This document shows, in pieces, positions 28,045-37,453 of a DNA stretch of 64,000 bases (positions are counted from its first letter, which is position 1; the number at the start of each line of letters is the position of its first letter). The notes beneath the pieces are model-generated. The model saw nothing but the letters and a program-made list of their open reading frames with translations. It did no database searches and was not told where the DNA came from. Source of the stretch: Anaerolineales bacterium (GTDB lineage Bacteria > Chloroflexota > Anaerolineae > Anaerolineales > UBA4823); the NCBI GenBank assembly GCA_025057645.1, contig JANXBJ010000010.1:34207-98206 (forward strand), in the 5' to 3' direction. The translations under genes and the position numbers were made by a program.

Positions 28045-28971
28045 TTACACCGTTTGATCTTCACCCATCGAGCGCAAGCGCTCGGGGTAGCCTGAACGGT
28101 AGAGAGCGACAAAGCGCTGTAGCCCTTGACGAATCGAGGGCAGTGGCTGAGGTAAGATTTTCTCCAATTTGGCCACCGAGAGGGTTAAGTTCGGCGAGCG
28201 CGCAGCGCGCAAGCCCGCCTGATTGACCGAGAGCGGTCGCACGAGACCGGCGTTAAGACCAAACGCATTTGCCAACTCCACCCCGAACTCGTACTTGCTG
28301 ATCGCCTGTGGGGCAACAACATGATAAATTCCGCATAAATTCATCTGGATCATTATAAGCAAAATTTGGGCTAGATCGTTGACCAACAGGGGACAAAAGA
28401 AGACATCGATGAAGCCGGGAGTTTCTTTGCCGACTCGAAGATTATTGAAAAAGAATTCGGCTAAACTGCGCTTGCCGCTTAGGCTCCAACCGTAAAAATT
28501 GACCCGCACCACCAAGGCTCGGGGATCGGCTTCGAGAACTGCCCGCTCCCCCGCCAGTTTAGTTTGGGCGTAGACGCTTAACGGGCGCGGTTCGTCTTCT
28601 TCGGTATACCCCCCGCGCAGTCCATCAAAAACGGCATCAGTCGAGATGTGCAACAGGCGCGCTCCGCCCTTACTGACATCCCTTGCCAGCTTCGCCGGGA
28701 GTTCGGTATTCAGTTTTTTCGCCAGCGGCGGATCTGCTTCACAAGCCTCTAAGTCCGCCAGAGCCGCACAGTTGATAACCCAATCCGGTGCAACTCGCTC
28801 CAATAAGTTTTGACGTGGGCTGTCCTCAGTTAAGTCACATTGCAGCACCGGAAACGGTGCCTGACGCAAACTGTGCCGGTTGACGACGCCGTAGACCTCA
28901 TGGTGACCGAAGGCCTCCAAAGCAAGGTTCAGACCCAACAAGCCGCTGGCACCGCTGATGAGAAGGCGCAT
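28045..28971 (-). CDS. RmlD-like dTDP-4-dehydrorhamnose reductase family protein
   Basis: Extended SDR: LISGASGLLGLNLALE, then NCAALADLEACE, HISTDAVFDG and YAQTKLAGE (YxxxK). Residues FYGWSL and the late SRPL-type region resemble RmlD and related reductases. It would reduce a 4-keto nucleotide-sugar; the donor is unknown. The start at 28971 (309 aa) opens the Rossmann core immediately; the ORF extends to 29022, but those 17 residues do not look coding. Gap to the PseB-like gene: 100 bp. Confidence 0.82.
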   Translation of the reverse strand: MRLLISGASGLLGLNLALEAFGHHEVYGVVNRHSLRQAPFPVLQCDLTEDSPRQNLLERVAPDWVINCAALADLEACEADPPLAKKLNTELPAKLARDVSKGGARLLHISTDAVFDGLRGGYTEEDEPRPLSVYAQTKLAGERAVLEADPRALVVRVNFYGWSLSGKRSLAEFFFNNLRVGKETPGFIDVFFCPLLVNDLAQILLIMIQMNLCGIYHVVAPQAISKYEFGVELANAFGLNAGLVRPLSVNQAGLRAARSPNLTLSVAKLEKILPQPLPSIRQGLQRFVALYRSGYPERLRSMGEDQTV

Positions 28972-29070
28972 TGTGGTTGCCAGACCAAGCGCTAAGACTT
29001 GCAGGGTGCTGCATGCCCACACCCTGTATCTTGTAAGTCTGTGAGTTTATCTCACCTGCGCCATCTTCCC

Positions 29071-30063
29071 TCATGCCACCTCCTTTTCGAGGCCGCGGAT
29101 GATGGCTTGAATCTCCTCAATAGTTAGCCATTGGGAGTTCGTGTCGCTTGCGTAGCGAAAACCTTCCGGTAGGGGCTTGCCGCGTGCCCGCCAACTGTGT
29201 CCAAACCACAGCTCGGTGGTCGGTTGGACAACGTACATATCGTCCAATTCCACAGTTGAGCGCGCCTCGTCTTCGTGGATCAGCATCTCATGCAGTTTTT
29301 CACCGGGACGAATGCCGATGACCTCGAGTTCTGCCTCAGGAGCGATGGCACGAGCGAGATCGACAATGCGCATGCTCGGACTCTTGGGGATAAAAACCTC
29401 GCCTCCTTCCATTTGCTCGATGCACCGTATCACAAAGCGAACGCCGTCCTCCAAACTGATCCAGAAGCGGGTCATGCGCATGTCTGTGATAGTCAGCCGA
29501 CCGTTCTCGCGCTGCTTCAGGAACGTCGGCACCACACTACCCCGGCTGCCCACGACATTGCCGTAACGCACACAGCTAAAGCGCGTCGGTTTACCGGCTG
29601 CGTAGGCATTGCTCTGCACAAAGAGCTTTTCGGCGGCCAGTTTGGTAGCGCCATAAAGGTTGACCGGATTGACCGCCTTATCCGTACTGAGGGCTACCAC
29701 TTTCTTTACGTTGCAGTCCAGAGCCGCTTCAATCACGTTGCTGCTGCCGAGGATGTTGGTTTTGATCGCCTCCATGGGGTTGTATTCGCAGGCCGGCACT
29801 TGCTTTAAAGCCGCAGCGTGGACCACGATGTCTACTCCTGCCATAGCGCGGCGTAGACGTTCCAAATCGCGCACATCCCCGATAAAGTAGCGCAGGCTAG
29901 GGTGGTTGAAACCCCCGGTTTGCATTTCGTGCTGTTTCATTTCGTCACGGCTGAAAACGATCAACTTTGCGGGATGGTATTCCTCCAACATAATCTGAAC
30001 GAACTTTCTGCCAAACGACCCCGTCCCGCCTGTGATTAAGACCACTTGCTTTGACCAGTCCAT
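29071..30063 (-). CDS. UDP-N-acetylglucosamine 4,6-dehydratase-like (PseB family)
   Basis: 330 residues. LITGGTGSFGRKFV, HAAALKQVPACEYNPMEAI, STDKAVNPVNLYGATKLAAE and RYGNVVGSRGSVV are diagnostic of the PseB/FlaA1-type inverting dehydratase and capsule relatives. It makes UDP-4-keto-6-deoxy-L-AltNAc, the first step of pseudaminic acid formation in known systems, or a related hexose for UDP-2-acetamido sugars. No PseC aminotransferase is in this window. The ATG at 30063 has good context. Confidence 0.9.
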   Translation of the reverse strand: MDWSKQVVLITGGTGSFGRKFVQIMLEEYHPAKLIVFSRDEMKQHEMQTGGFNHPSLRYFIGDVRDLERLRRAMAGVDIVVHAAALKQVPACEYNPMEAIKTNILGSSNVIEAALDCNVKKVVALSTDKAVNPVNLYGATKLAAEKLFVQSNAYAAGKPTRFSCVRYGNVVGSRGSVVPTFLKQRENGRLTITDMRMTRFWISLEDGVRFVIRCIEQMEGGEVFIPKSPSMRIVDLARAIAPEAELEVIGIRPGEKLHEMLIHEDEARSTVELDDMYVVQPTTELWFGHSWRARGKPLPEGFRYASDTNSQWLTIEEIQAIIRGLEKEVA

Positions 30064-30151
30064 GGACCTACCCTCTCCGCTTCACCCGTCAATTTTTTCG
30101 GCCTCGAGCAAAGGTGTCCGGAAGGATAGAAGCTCATCTTGCATAAAACGT

Positions 30152-31792
30152 TCATCCGCTTGCCAGGTTTGCTTCACCGGTCGTTTCTCCACACAGCCTA
30201 GAGAACGTGAGTCCGAACAGCTTCTGGCCCTCCTCGGAGAAAACCTTCTGCAAAGGCCACTGCTCGAGATCGTCCTTGAGGTGCAGATGCCAAGGAAAGG
30301 GAAAGGGATACTCGAAAAAGAAAACATACGCATAGTGCCATGCTCTTTCAACCTGATCTGGCGAAAGGCGTAGAGAGGAAGGGTCGGCAATAGCCCTCTC
30401 TAAGAGGGCAAAGTATTCTTCCCATGAGGCGGGATCGAAGGTGAAACCCCTCCGGCGGTAATGCGTCTTCCCGGCAACGATCACCGGTAAACCGCTCATG
30501 GCCATCTCCAATCCGGTTGTGGTAGTATAGACCAGCCCTACATCCGCTAACTCGATGAGGTCGTAAGTGTTTGTGCTCTCATCGGCGCCGACGACTCGGA
30601 AGTGCTCAGGCAGAACGGGTAGGGTTGCCGCAACTATCTCTTTCACTGAAGGACCGCAGGTGTGTCGCTCGCCGGGATGAATCCGGAGGATCAGCTGCAC
30701 TTGTGGATGTCGGGCAAAAAATTGGAGCGTGCGCTCGATCCATTCGGTCATGCTGTGGCTGAAGATCTGGCGGTTTAGGGTTAGGCTATCCCCGATCACG
30801 TTGGTTGCCAACAGAAACGTCGGCTTTTCGGCGAGCGCAAGCTGCTGGCGAACAGTCTCGATCCCCTGGCGCTGCGCCCTTTGCCAGCGGCGTGAGAAAT
30901 TTTCCCAGAGATCGGCCTGGCTGCGCGCACTAAGCAAGGCAGCTAACTTCTCCCGTTGTTCCTCCTCGAAGGGCTGGGAGGCGTGAGCTTGCCACACCGA
31001 GTCGGTGTTTTGCAACATGACTTCTTCGTTGAGAGCCAGCCAGATCCGCTGCCGTTGTTCTCCGAACTCGTATGTCACCGTGGGAATGCCGAGAAATTTA
31101 GCTACTTGGTATATGGCGCCAAATTCAAGGATACTTCCGTTGGGCACTAGAAGTAACTCGGGTTTTTCCTTCTTCAACCACTCCCATGCCCAAGCGGCCG
31201 CGAGACAGTTTCGCTCCATGCGCAGGGCGTAGAGTCGGCCGGCTTCGCTGGATAGGTCTGCTGGATCAAAGTGTTCGATCTGCAAAGTGTACTGAGTATC
31301 CCGTAGGCTGACTTCCTGAAGCGCCTGCTCGAGAGCGGAGGGAAGCTCGGGCTTGGGAAACGTGCGCTTTGCACTGTATAATGGCACCACTTTCACCCAA
31401 GGGGCGAGTTGCGCCAGGACATCCTTGAGATAGACGTTTTGGATGCGGAGGTTGAAGGAGAGCATCTTTCGCCGCCAGGTGAGGTAGGGCAAATAAGCCA
31501 GAGTTACCGAGTGACCCCAGCAGGCTAGAGCGATCGCAAGCAAAGCCGAATGTCGCAACCATAATTTGTAACTACTGAAAAGCGCAATGCGCTTCTTCGG
31601 GCGTTGCGACCCCGAATTTTGCGAGGCAATCGTTCGGGCCTGAACCTTCCATTGCGGAATCTGCTCTCGCAGGCTTTGCAGAGAAGCTTTCCGGCTCTGC
31701 GGTTTCCCCTGGTAGACCACCCGCCAATAAAACTCCGGCAGGAGAGGAAGGCGGCCTAAGCCTTCTTTGAGTTCACGCTTGCTCAAGCGCAT
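30152..31792 (-). CDS. Capsule-type GT-B glycosyltransferase-like protein
   Basis: 546 residues. The C-terminal half resembles the capsule/CDP-glycerol fold: ILRIHPGERHTCG, LIELADVGLVYTTTTGLEMA and SGLPVIVAGKTHYRR, comparable with the gene at 2511-4163. The N-terminal part is basic and includes the hydrophobic stretch SALLAIALACWGHSVTLAYL. The ATG at 31792 overlaps the end of the Wzt gene by 20 bp, so translation is coupled to the exporter. It probably extends or initiates the exported chain. Confidence 0.72.
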   Translation of the reverse strand: MRLSKRELKEGLGRLPLLPEFYWRVVYQGKPQSRKASLQSLREQIPQWKVQARTIASQNSGSQRPKKRIALFSSYKLWLRHSALLAIALACWGHSVTLAYLPYLTWRRKMLSFNLRIQNVYLKDVLAQLAPWVKVVPLYSAKRTFPKPELPSALEQALQEVSLRDTQYTLQIEHFDPADLSSEAGRLYALRMERNCLAAAWAWEWLKKEKPELLLVPNGSILEFGAIYQVAKFLGIPTVTYEFGEQRQRIWLALNEEVMLQNTDSVWQAHASQPFEEEQREKLAALLSARSQADLWENFSRRWQRAQRQGIETVRQQLALAEKPTFLLATNVIGDSLTLNRQIFSHSMTEWIERTLQFFARHPQVQLILRIHPGERHTCGPSVKEIVAATLPVLPEHFRVVGADESTNTYDLIELADVGLVYTTTTGLEMAMSGLPVIVAGKTHYRRRGFTFDPASWEEYFALLERAIADPSSLRLSPDQVERAWHYAYVFFFEYPFPFPWHLHLKDDLEQWPLQKVFSEEGQKLFGLTFSRLCGETTGEANLASG

Positions 31793-33062
31793 AAAGCTCC
31801 TTCTCGATCTGCCAGTTTAGGCGCGGGCGGAAGAAGCCTTGGCGCACCTCTGGCCATTGTTTTCCGGGCGCACCGGTGCTATCTACGGTGAAATTGAGCG
31901 CATTGGGCTCGTGGAAGTAGCGTTTTACCCGGTAGACACTAGCGTTCAAACCGAGGATGTAGCGTCCTTCGTTAAGCAAGTCCGCTGGAATTAGGCATCG
32001 ACTGAGGTAGTGCCCGGCGGGGCGGATACTGTATTTCTCATACATCTCGCCGTCGTCAGTGTCAAAAGACGTAAAGAGAGTCTCACCCTGGGGAGTGAGC
32101 AGGTAGATTCCCACCCGCAGGCCCCGAATCGGGCTTGCTAGCTCGTATTCTACTTCTACTTCGATAGGCTCGGTCGAACGCACCGTCTCGACCACTTTCC
32201 CCTGAGGGTTGCGGATGCGCAAAGCGATCGGATAAAAGGGGTAAGACTCAGCCGGAATTTCCTGTTTTTGCCAACGTTTCTCTCCACTTTGCGACAAGCC
32301 AGAACTCAAATAGAAATCCACCGCCTGAGATGAGGGAGCGCGCAATAGCATCCTACCCCCTTCGAGCACGATTGTTTCCTGCGTCAGGCGCAGAATGGCC
32401 GACATATTGTGACTGACAAAAAGCACGGTGCGCCCTTGGCTGGCGACATCGCTCATCTTGCCCAAGCACTTGCGTTGGAACTCGGCATCGCCTACTGCCA
32501 AAACCTCATCGACCACCAGAATTTGTGGTTCGAGGTGGGCAGCCACGGCAAAAGCCAAGCGTAGATACATGCCGCTGGAATAGCGTTTTACCGGGGTGTC
32601 GATGAATTTTTCGATGCCAGAGAACTCAACAATCTCATCGAACTTCTTTTGGATTTCAGCGCGCTTCATGCCCAAGATAGCGCCGTTTAAGTATATGTTC
32701 TCCCGCCCGGTCAGCTCCGGATGAAAGCCGGTGCCCACTTCTAGCAATGCGCCCACTCGGCCGTGAATTTCAGCATATCCTTCGCTGGGCTCGGTGACTC
32801 GGGCGAGGATCTTCAACAGGGTGCTCTTTCCTGCCCCGTTGCGCCCAATAATGCCCAGCACCTCCCCTTGTTTGACTTCGAACGAGACCTGGCGCAACGC
32901 CCAAATAGTCTCGTGTTGGGAGGGAAATCCATAGCGTAACACTCGAAAGGGATAGAGCGCAGCTCGGGTGAGGGCATCGCGCAGGGTAGGGTAGTCATCG
33001 CTCTGCGCCCCAATGCGATATTGCTTGCCCAAGTTTTCAACCCGAATGGCGATGTCGCTCAC
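31773..33062 (-). CDS. Polysaccharide ABC exporter ATPase (Wzt-like) with C-terminal binding domain
   Basis: Residues 1-250: ATPase with Walker A GIIGRNGAGKSTLLK, signature YSSGMYLRLAFA and Walker B ILVVDEVLAVGD, characteristic of the O-antigen/teichoic-acid branch (TagH/Wzt/RfbB). Residues about 280-425: a beta-rich Wzt C-terminal-type domain that in known systems binds the glycan's end and couples termination to export. Length 429. It sits 12 bp after the Wzm gene's stop. It powers export of the finished lipid-linked polymer. Confidence 0.92.
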   Translation of the reverse strand: MSDIAIRVENLGKQYRIGAQSDDYPTLRDALTRAALYPFRVLRYGFPSQHETIWALRQVSFEVKQGEVLGIIGRNGAGKSTLLKILARVTEPSEGYAEIHGRVGALLEVGTGFHPELTGRENIYLNGAILGMKRAEIQKKFDEIVEFSGIEKFIDTPVKRYSSGMYLRLAFAVAAHLEPQILVVDEVLAVGDAEFQRKCLGKMSDVASQGRTVLFVSHNMSAILRLTQETIVLEGGRMLLRAPSSQAVDFYLSSGLSQSGEKRWQKQEIPAESYPFYPIALRIRNPQGKVVETVRSTEPIEVEVEYELASPIRGLRVGIYLLTPQGETLFTSFDTDDGEMYEKYSIRPAGHYLSRCLIPADLLNEGRYILGLNASVYRVKRYFHEPNALNFTVDSTGAPGKQWPEVRQGFFRPRLNWQIEKELYALEQA

Positions 33063-33074
33063 CGGCTTCCTCCT

Positions 33075-34960
<1,886 letters not shown>

Positions 34961-35953
34961 TTATTGCACAATGAACTGTGCATTACGATACCGACTATCT
35001 AATGGGTTGTGGAAGATGCCTATCTGAAGAGCCTGTAGCACCTCGCGAACGCCATCGTCGAGCGTATATTGCGCCTGAAAGCCCAATTGTCGTTGGATCT
35101 TCTCAAAGGAGACGCTCAGATCGCGCATATCTCCCCCAAATGTCATATCCTTGTAGGAAACACGCGTCTCTGGCAGCCGTTTGAGGATCAGAGCGACCAC
35201 TTGATCCTTGGTGTAGTTGCCTCGGTCAGAACCTAGGTTGTAAATTTCTCCTCGGACAAGCTCTAGCGGGCTTTCTATCCCGAGAAGTATACCGCAAATT
35301 GCATCCTTAATGTGCACGAACGAACGCGAGTAACCGCGCTGATAGATCAGCAATTCGCGCTTAGTGTAGGCTTCTAAGACGAATTGATTGACGATCAGGT
35401 CAAAGCGCATACGCGGGGATAGTCCGTAGAGGGTCGCCAAGCGCAAGATCAGCACCGCACAATTTCCCTTTGAGTTGAGCAAAAAGCGCTCTGAGGCGAT
35501 TTTCGTCTCAGCATAAAGGGACTGAGGATTGAGAGGGCTCTCCTCGGTGACTGGTTTGCCATCCGGCGATAAACCGTAATTGCTATAGGTGGAAGCGTAG
35601 ATAAAGCGCTCAACGCTCAATTCCTCGGCTTGTTCATACACCCGCTGGGTGGCTTCGACATTGTATCGCCAAGCTACCTGTCGGCCCACGGCTTGGCAAG
35701 CGGGGAAACCGGCCAGAGCAGCCAAATGGACAACAACCGATGGCTTTGGCCAATCTCGGCGCAGGTTATCCTTCACCGCCCGCGGCTCTAGGATGTTAGC
35801 TTTGGCAAAGTGGAGATTAGGATGTAGGAGGTAGCCGAGCAGCGACTCACCTCCGTAGAGCAACTCATCGATAACCGTTACCTGATACCCCTGACGCAAA
35901 AGCTCACTGCACAGCGCCGAGCCAATATATCCCGCTCCACCCGTAATCAACAC
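34961..35953 (-). CDS. NAD-dependent epimerase/dehydratase (extended SDR)
   Basis: The core is LITGGAGYIGSALCSELLRQ with VVHLAALAGFPACQ, IYASTYSNYG and YAETKIASER. The GTG at 35953 is preferred: it sits right before the Rossmann strand, four bases past the regulator gene's stop, with AAGGAAG upstream. Longer starts (up to 36052) would overlap the regulator heavily. Close to dTDP-glucose dehydratase/UDP-glucose epimerase and WcaG-like families; substrate unknown. Confidence 0.82.
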   Translation of the reverse strand: MLITGGAGYIGSALCSELLRQGYQVTVIDELLYGGESLLGYLLHPNLHFAKANILEPRAVKDNLRRDWPKPSVVVHLAALAGFPACQAVGRQVAWRYNVEATQRVYEQAEELSVERFIYASTYSNYGLSPDGKPVTEESPLNPQSLYAETKIASERFLLNSKGNCAVLILRLATLYGLSPRMRFDLIVNQFVLEAYTKRELLIYQRGYSRSFVHIKDAICGILLGIESPLELVRGEIYNLGSDRGNYTKDQVVALILKRLPETRVSYKDMTFGGDMRDLSVSFEKIQRQLGFQAQYTLDDGVREVLQALQIGIFHNPLDSRYRNAQFIVQ

Positions 35954-35957
35954 ATGT

Positions 35958-36452
35958 CTAGCTTCCTTCACGCTCCTTCCGCTCCATTCGCAAACGAACT
36001 CTTGTCCCGTCCACATGCAGCACAGGCAGAGCTTCATCCTCGCCGACAACAATCCCTTGCTCCAGGCAAGTGAGACGACAAATCTCAGCGATATCCCCTT
36101 CTCCCTCGATGCGCACGCTGCGATAGCCGGCTTGTTTTGCCTCTGCGAGCAGCTCCAACACCCGCTGGCGGGTGCGCCGATAGAGACGCATGGATTGCTC
36201 GATGTAGTTAATCGCTAAGCGAGCGCGAAAAGCTATCCCCTCCGGCGTGATGAGATAGCGCAACTTGCGCCGTCGGGCACGCTTGACTTTGACATAGCCT
36301 TTCTCGATCAGGCGACGCAAATGCCAATTGACTGTGCCGACAGCCACCCCGAGCAAGGCGGCCAGCGAAGCCTGGGTGACATCGGGGTCATCTTCAATGG
36401 TCTCCAATAACAGAAATTCCCGTGCTGCGTCGGGTTGAGCTTCGAAGTCCAT
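35958..36452 (-). CDS. Winged-helix transcriptional regulator at the head of the glycan operon
   Basis: 164 residues. The N-terminal 85 residues form a winged HTH (DVTQASLAALLGVAVGTVNW, then LRRLIEKGYVKVKRARRRK), of the MarR-like kind that often precedes exopolysaccharide genes. The C-terminal half is an unassigned alpha/beta part beginning YRSVRIEGEGDIAEICRLTC, possibly a ligand-sensing module. It is the first gene of the glycan operon, and the dyad at 36479-36495 in its promoter region could be its own operator. The effector is unknown. Confidence 0.82.
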   Translation of the reverse strand: MDFEAQPDAAREFLLLETIEDDPDVTQASLAALLGVAVGTVNWHLRRLIEKGYVKVKRARRRKLRYLITPEGIAFRARLAINYIEQSMRLYRRTRQRVLELLAEAKQAGYRSVRIEGEGDIAEICRLTCLEQGIVVGEDEALPVLHVDGTRVRLRMERKEREGS

Positions 36453-36478
36453 CGCTCCTCTTCCAAAATTCAGTTATT

Positions 36479-36495
36479 GAATTATAATACAATTC
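36479..36495 (-). promoter_or_regulatory. Dyad over a -10-like element upstream of the glycan operon
   Basis: GAATT-N7-AATTC with a TATAAT-like hexamer inside (minus strand 36486-36481), about 30 bp upstream of the regulator's ATG. No matching -35 was found. It is a candidate autoregulatory operator of the winged-helix protein. Confidence 0.4.
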
Positions 36496-36648
36496 GCAGC
36501 GGTTGGCGCTCCTTGCCGGCCTTCAAGTGTGTTCGAGTTTTCCTCCCCGGTCGGCTTCTCCTATCTACCTACCAAAGAGTTATGCGCTTCCTTCGGCGTC
36601 AAAGAGAATGTTCGCCATTTCTCCTTCTCTGCCCTTTGCGCTGGTCAA

Positions 36649-36673
36649 ACAAAAAGACCAGCGTCTTCCTGAA
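36649..36673. other. Perfect 8-bp hairpin in the divergent intergenic region
   Basis: CGCTGGTC and GACCAGCG around AAACAAAAA. The region between the two divergent operons (36453-36737) otherwise shows no gene. Confidence 0.5.
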
Positions 36674-36737
36674 CGATCCCACTCTCATGGACAATTCCCT
36701 CTTCGGTTTTCTCTTTCATTTTTGTAAGGAAAAGGCC

Positions 36738-36766
36738 TTGTGTTTGCTGGCAAAGTTCTCTATAAT
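36738..36766 (+). promoter_or_regulatory. Possible promoter of the TadE-like operon
   Basis: TTGTGT (36738-36743), 17-base spacer, TATAAT (36761-36766). A start at the usual distance would be around 36773, at an in-frame GTG, suggesting a leaderless transcript. Pattern match only. Confidence 0.45.
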
Positions 36767-37453
36767 CAAAGCGTGAAAGAGCGTCAACCTCGCTCGCATT
36801 GTTTACATAACCGGCAAATCCATCGCGGGCAAGGGTTGGTTGAAACGGCCATTCTCCTGCCCATGCTTCTTATTGTCCTTTCCGGCCTACTGGAGTTTGG
36901 CTTCTTGCTGAACGAATATATGACCATTCAGGATGCAGTGCGCAATGCAGCACGCTTTGCAGCCGACTCGGATTACACCTTTCGTGACAACATTCGTAAC
37001 TGCGATGAAGACCAAGGCGTGGTCACCCGCGATTTTTACCGTCAAACCGCTTGCTTGGTCAACCGCGAGCTGAGCCGCGAAGCTCCCTATGTCGGGTTGA
37101 ACCTCGCTAACGGCCGGGATGACGTGATCATTTCAGTCTTTAGTGTGGAGGGCCCTAGCGGCCGTATTGCTGCCCGCTTCCCGGCCGATGTTGGCGAAGC
37201 GGGTTGGTCAATGGCCGAAGATTTTACTGGAACTCGCAATCAATCCTCAAGTTTCTCCACCGCCGAGATGCAAGCCAAGTTGACCGGGCGAGCTCCAAAT
37301 ACAGGCTATGTCTTGGTCGAATTGTTTTACTCTTATGAACAAAAACTGAAACTGCCATGGATCACCGCTTTCGTTCCCGACCCTATTCTGCTACATCCTT
37401 ACGCCGTGATGCCCAACAGCTCCGCCGAACCGACTCCGACCCCCGAGCGCTGA
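36740..37453 (+). CDS. TadE-like pilus-assembly/surface protein
   Basis: Single N-terminal transmembrane segment in the TadE manner (GQGLVETAILLPMLLIVLSG followed by EFGFLLNEYMTIQDAVRNAA), then an extracytoplasmic domain of about 170 residues with a Cys-containing beta-rich part. TadE-type proteins are pseudopilins in Flp pili; here no TadA-C secretion genes are nearby, so the protein may be surface-displayed in another way. The start GTG at 36740 has AAGGAAAAGG upstream; the GTG at 36773 is an alternative tied to the predicted promoter. The end overlaps the next gene. Confidence 0.72.
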   Translation: MFAGKVLYNQSVKERQPRSHCLHNRQIHRGQGLVETAILLPMLLIVLSGLLEFGFLLNEYMTIQDAVRNAARFAADSDYTFRDNIRNCDEDQGVVTRDFYRQTACLVNRELSREAPYVGLNLANGRDDVIISVFSVEGPSGRIAARFPADVGEAGWSMAEDFTGTRNQSSSFSTAEMQAKLTGRAPNTGYVLVELFYSYEQKLKLPWITAFVPDPILLHPYAVMPNSSAEPTPTPER

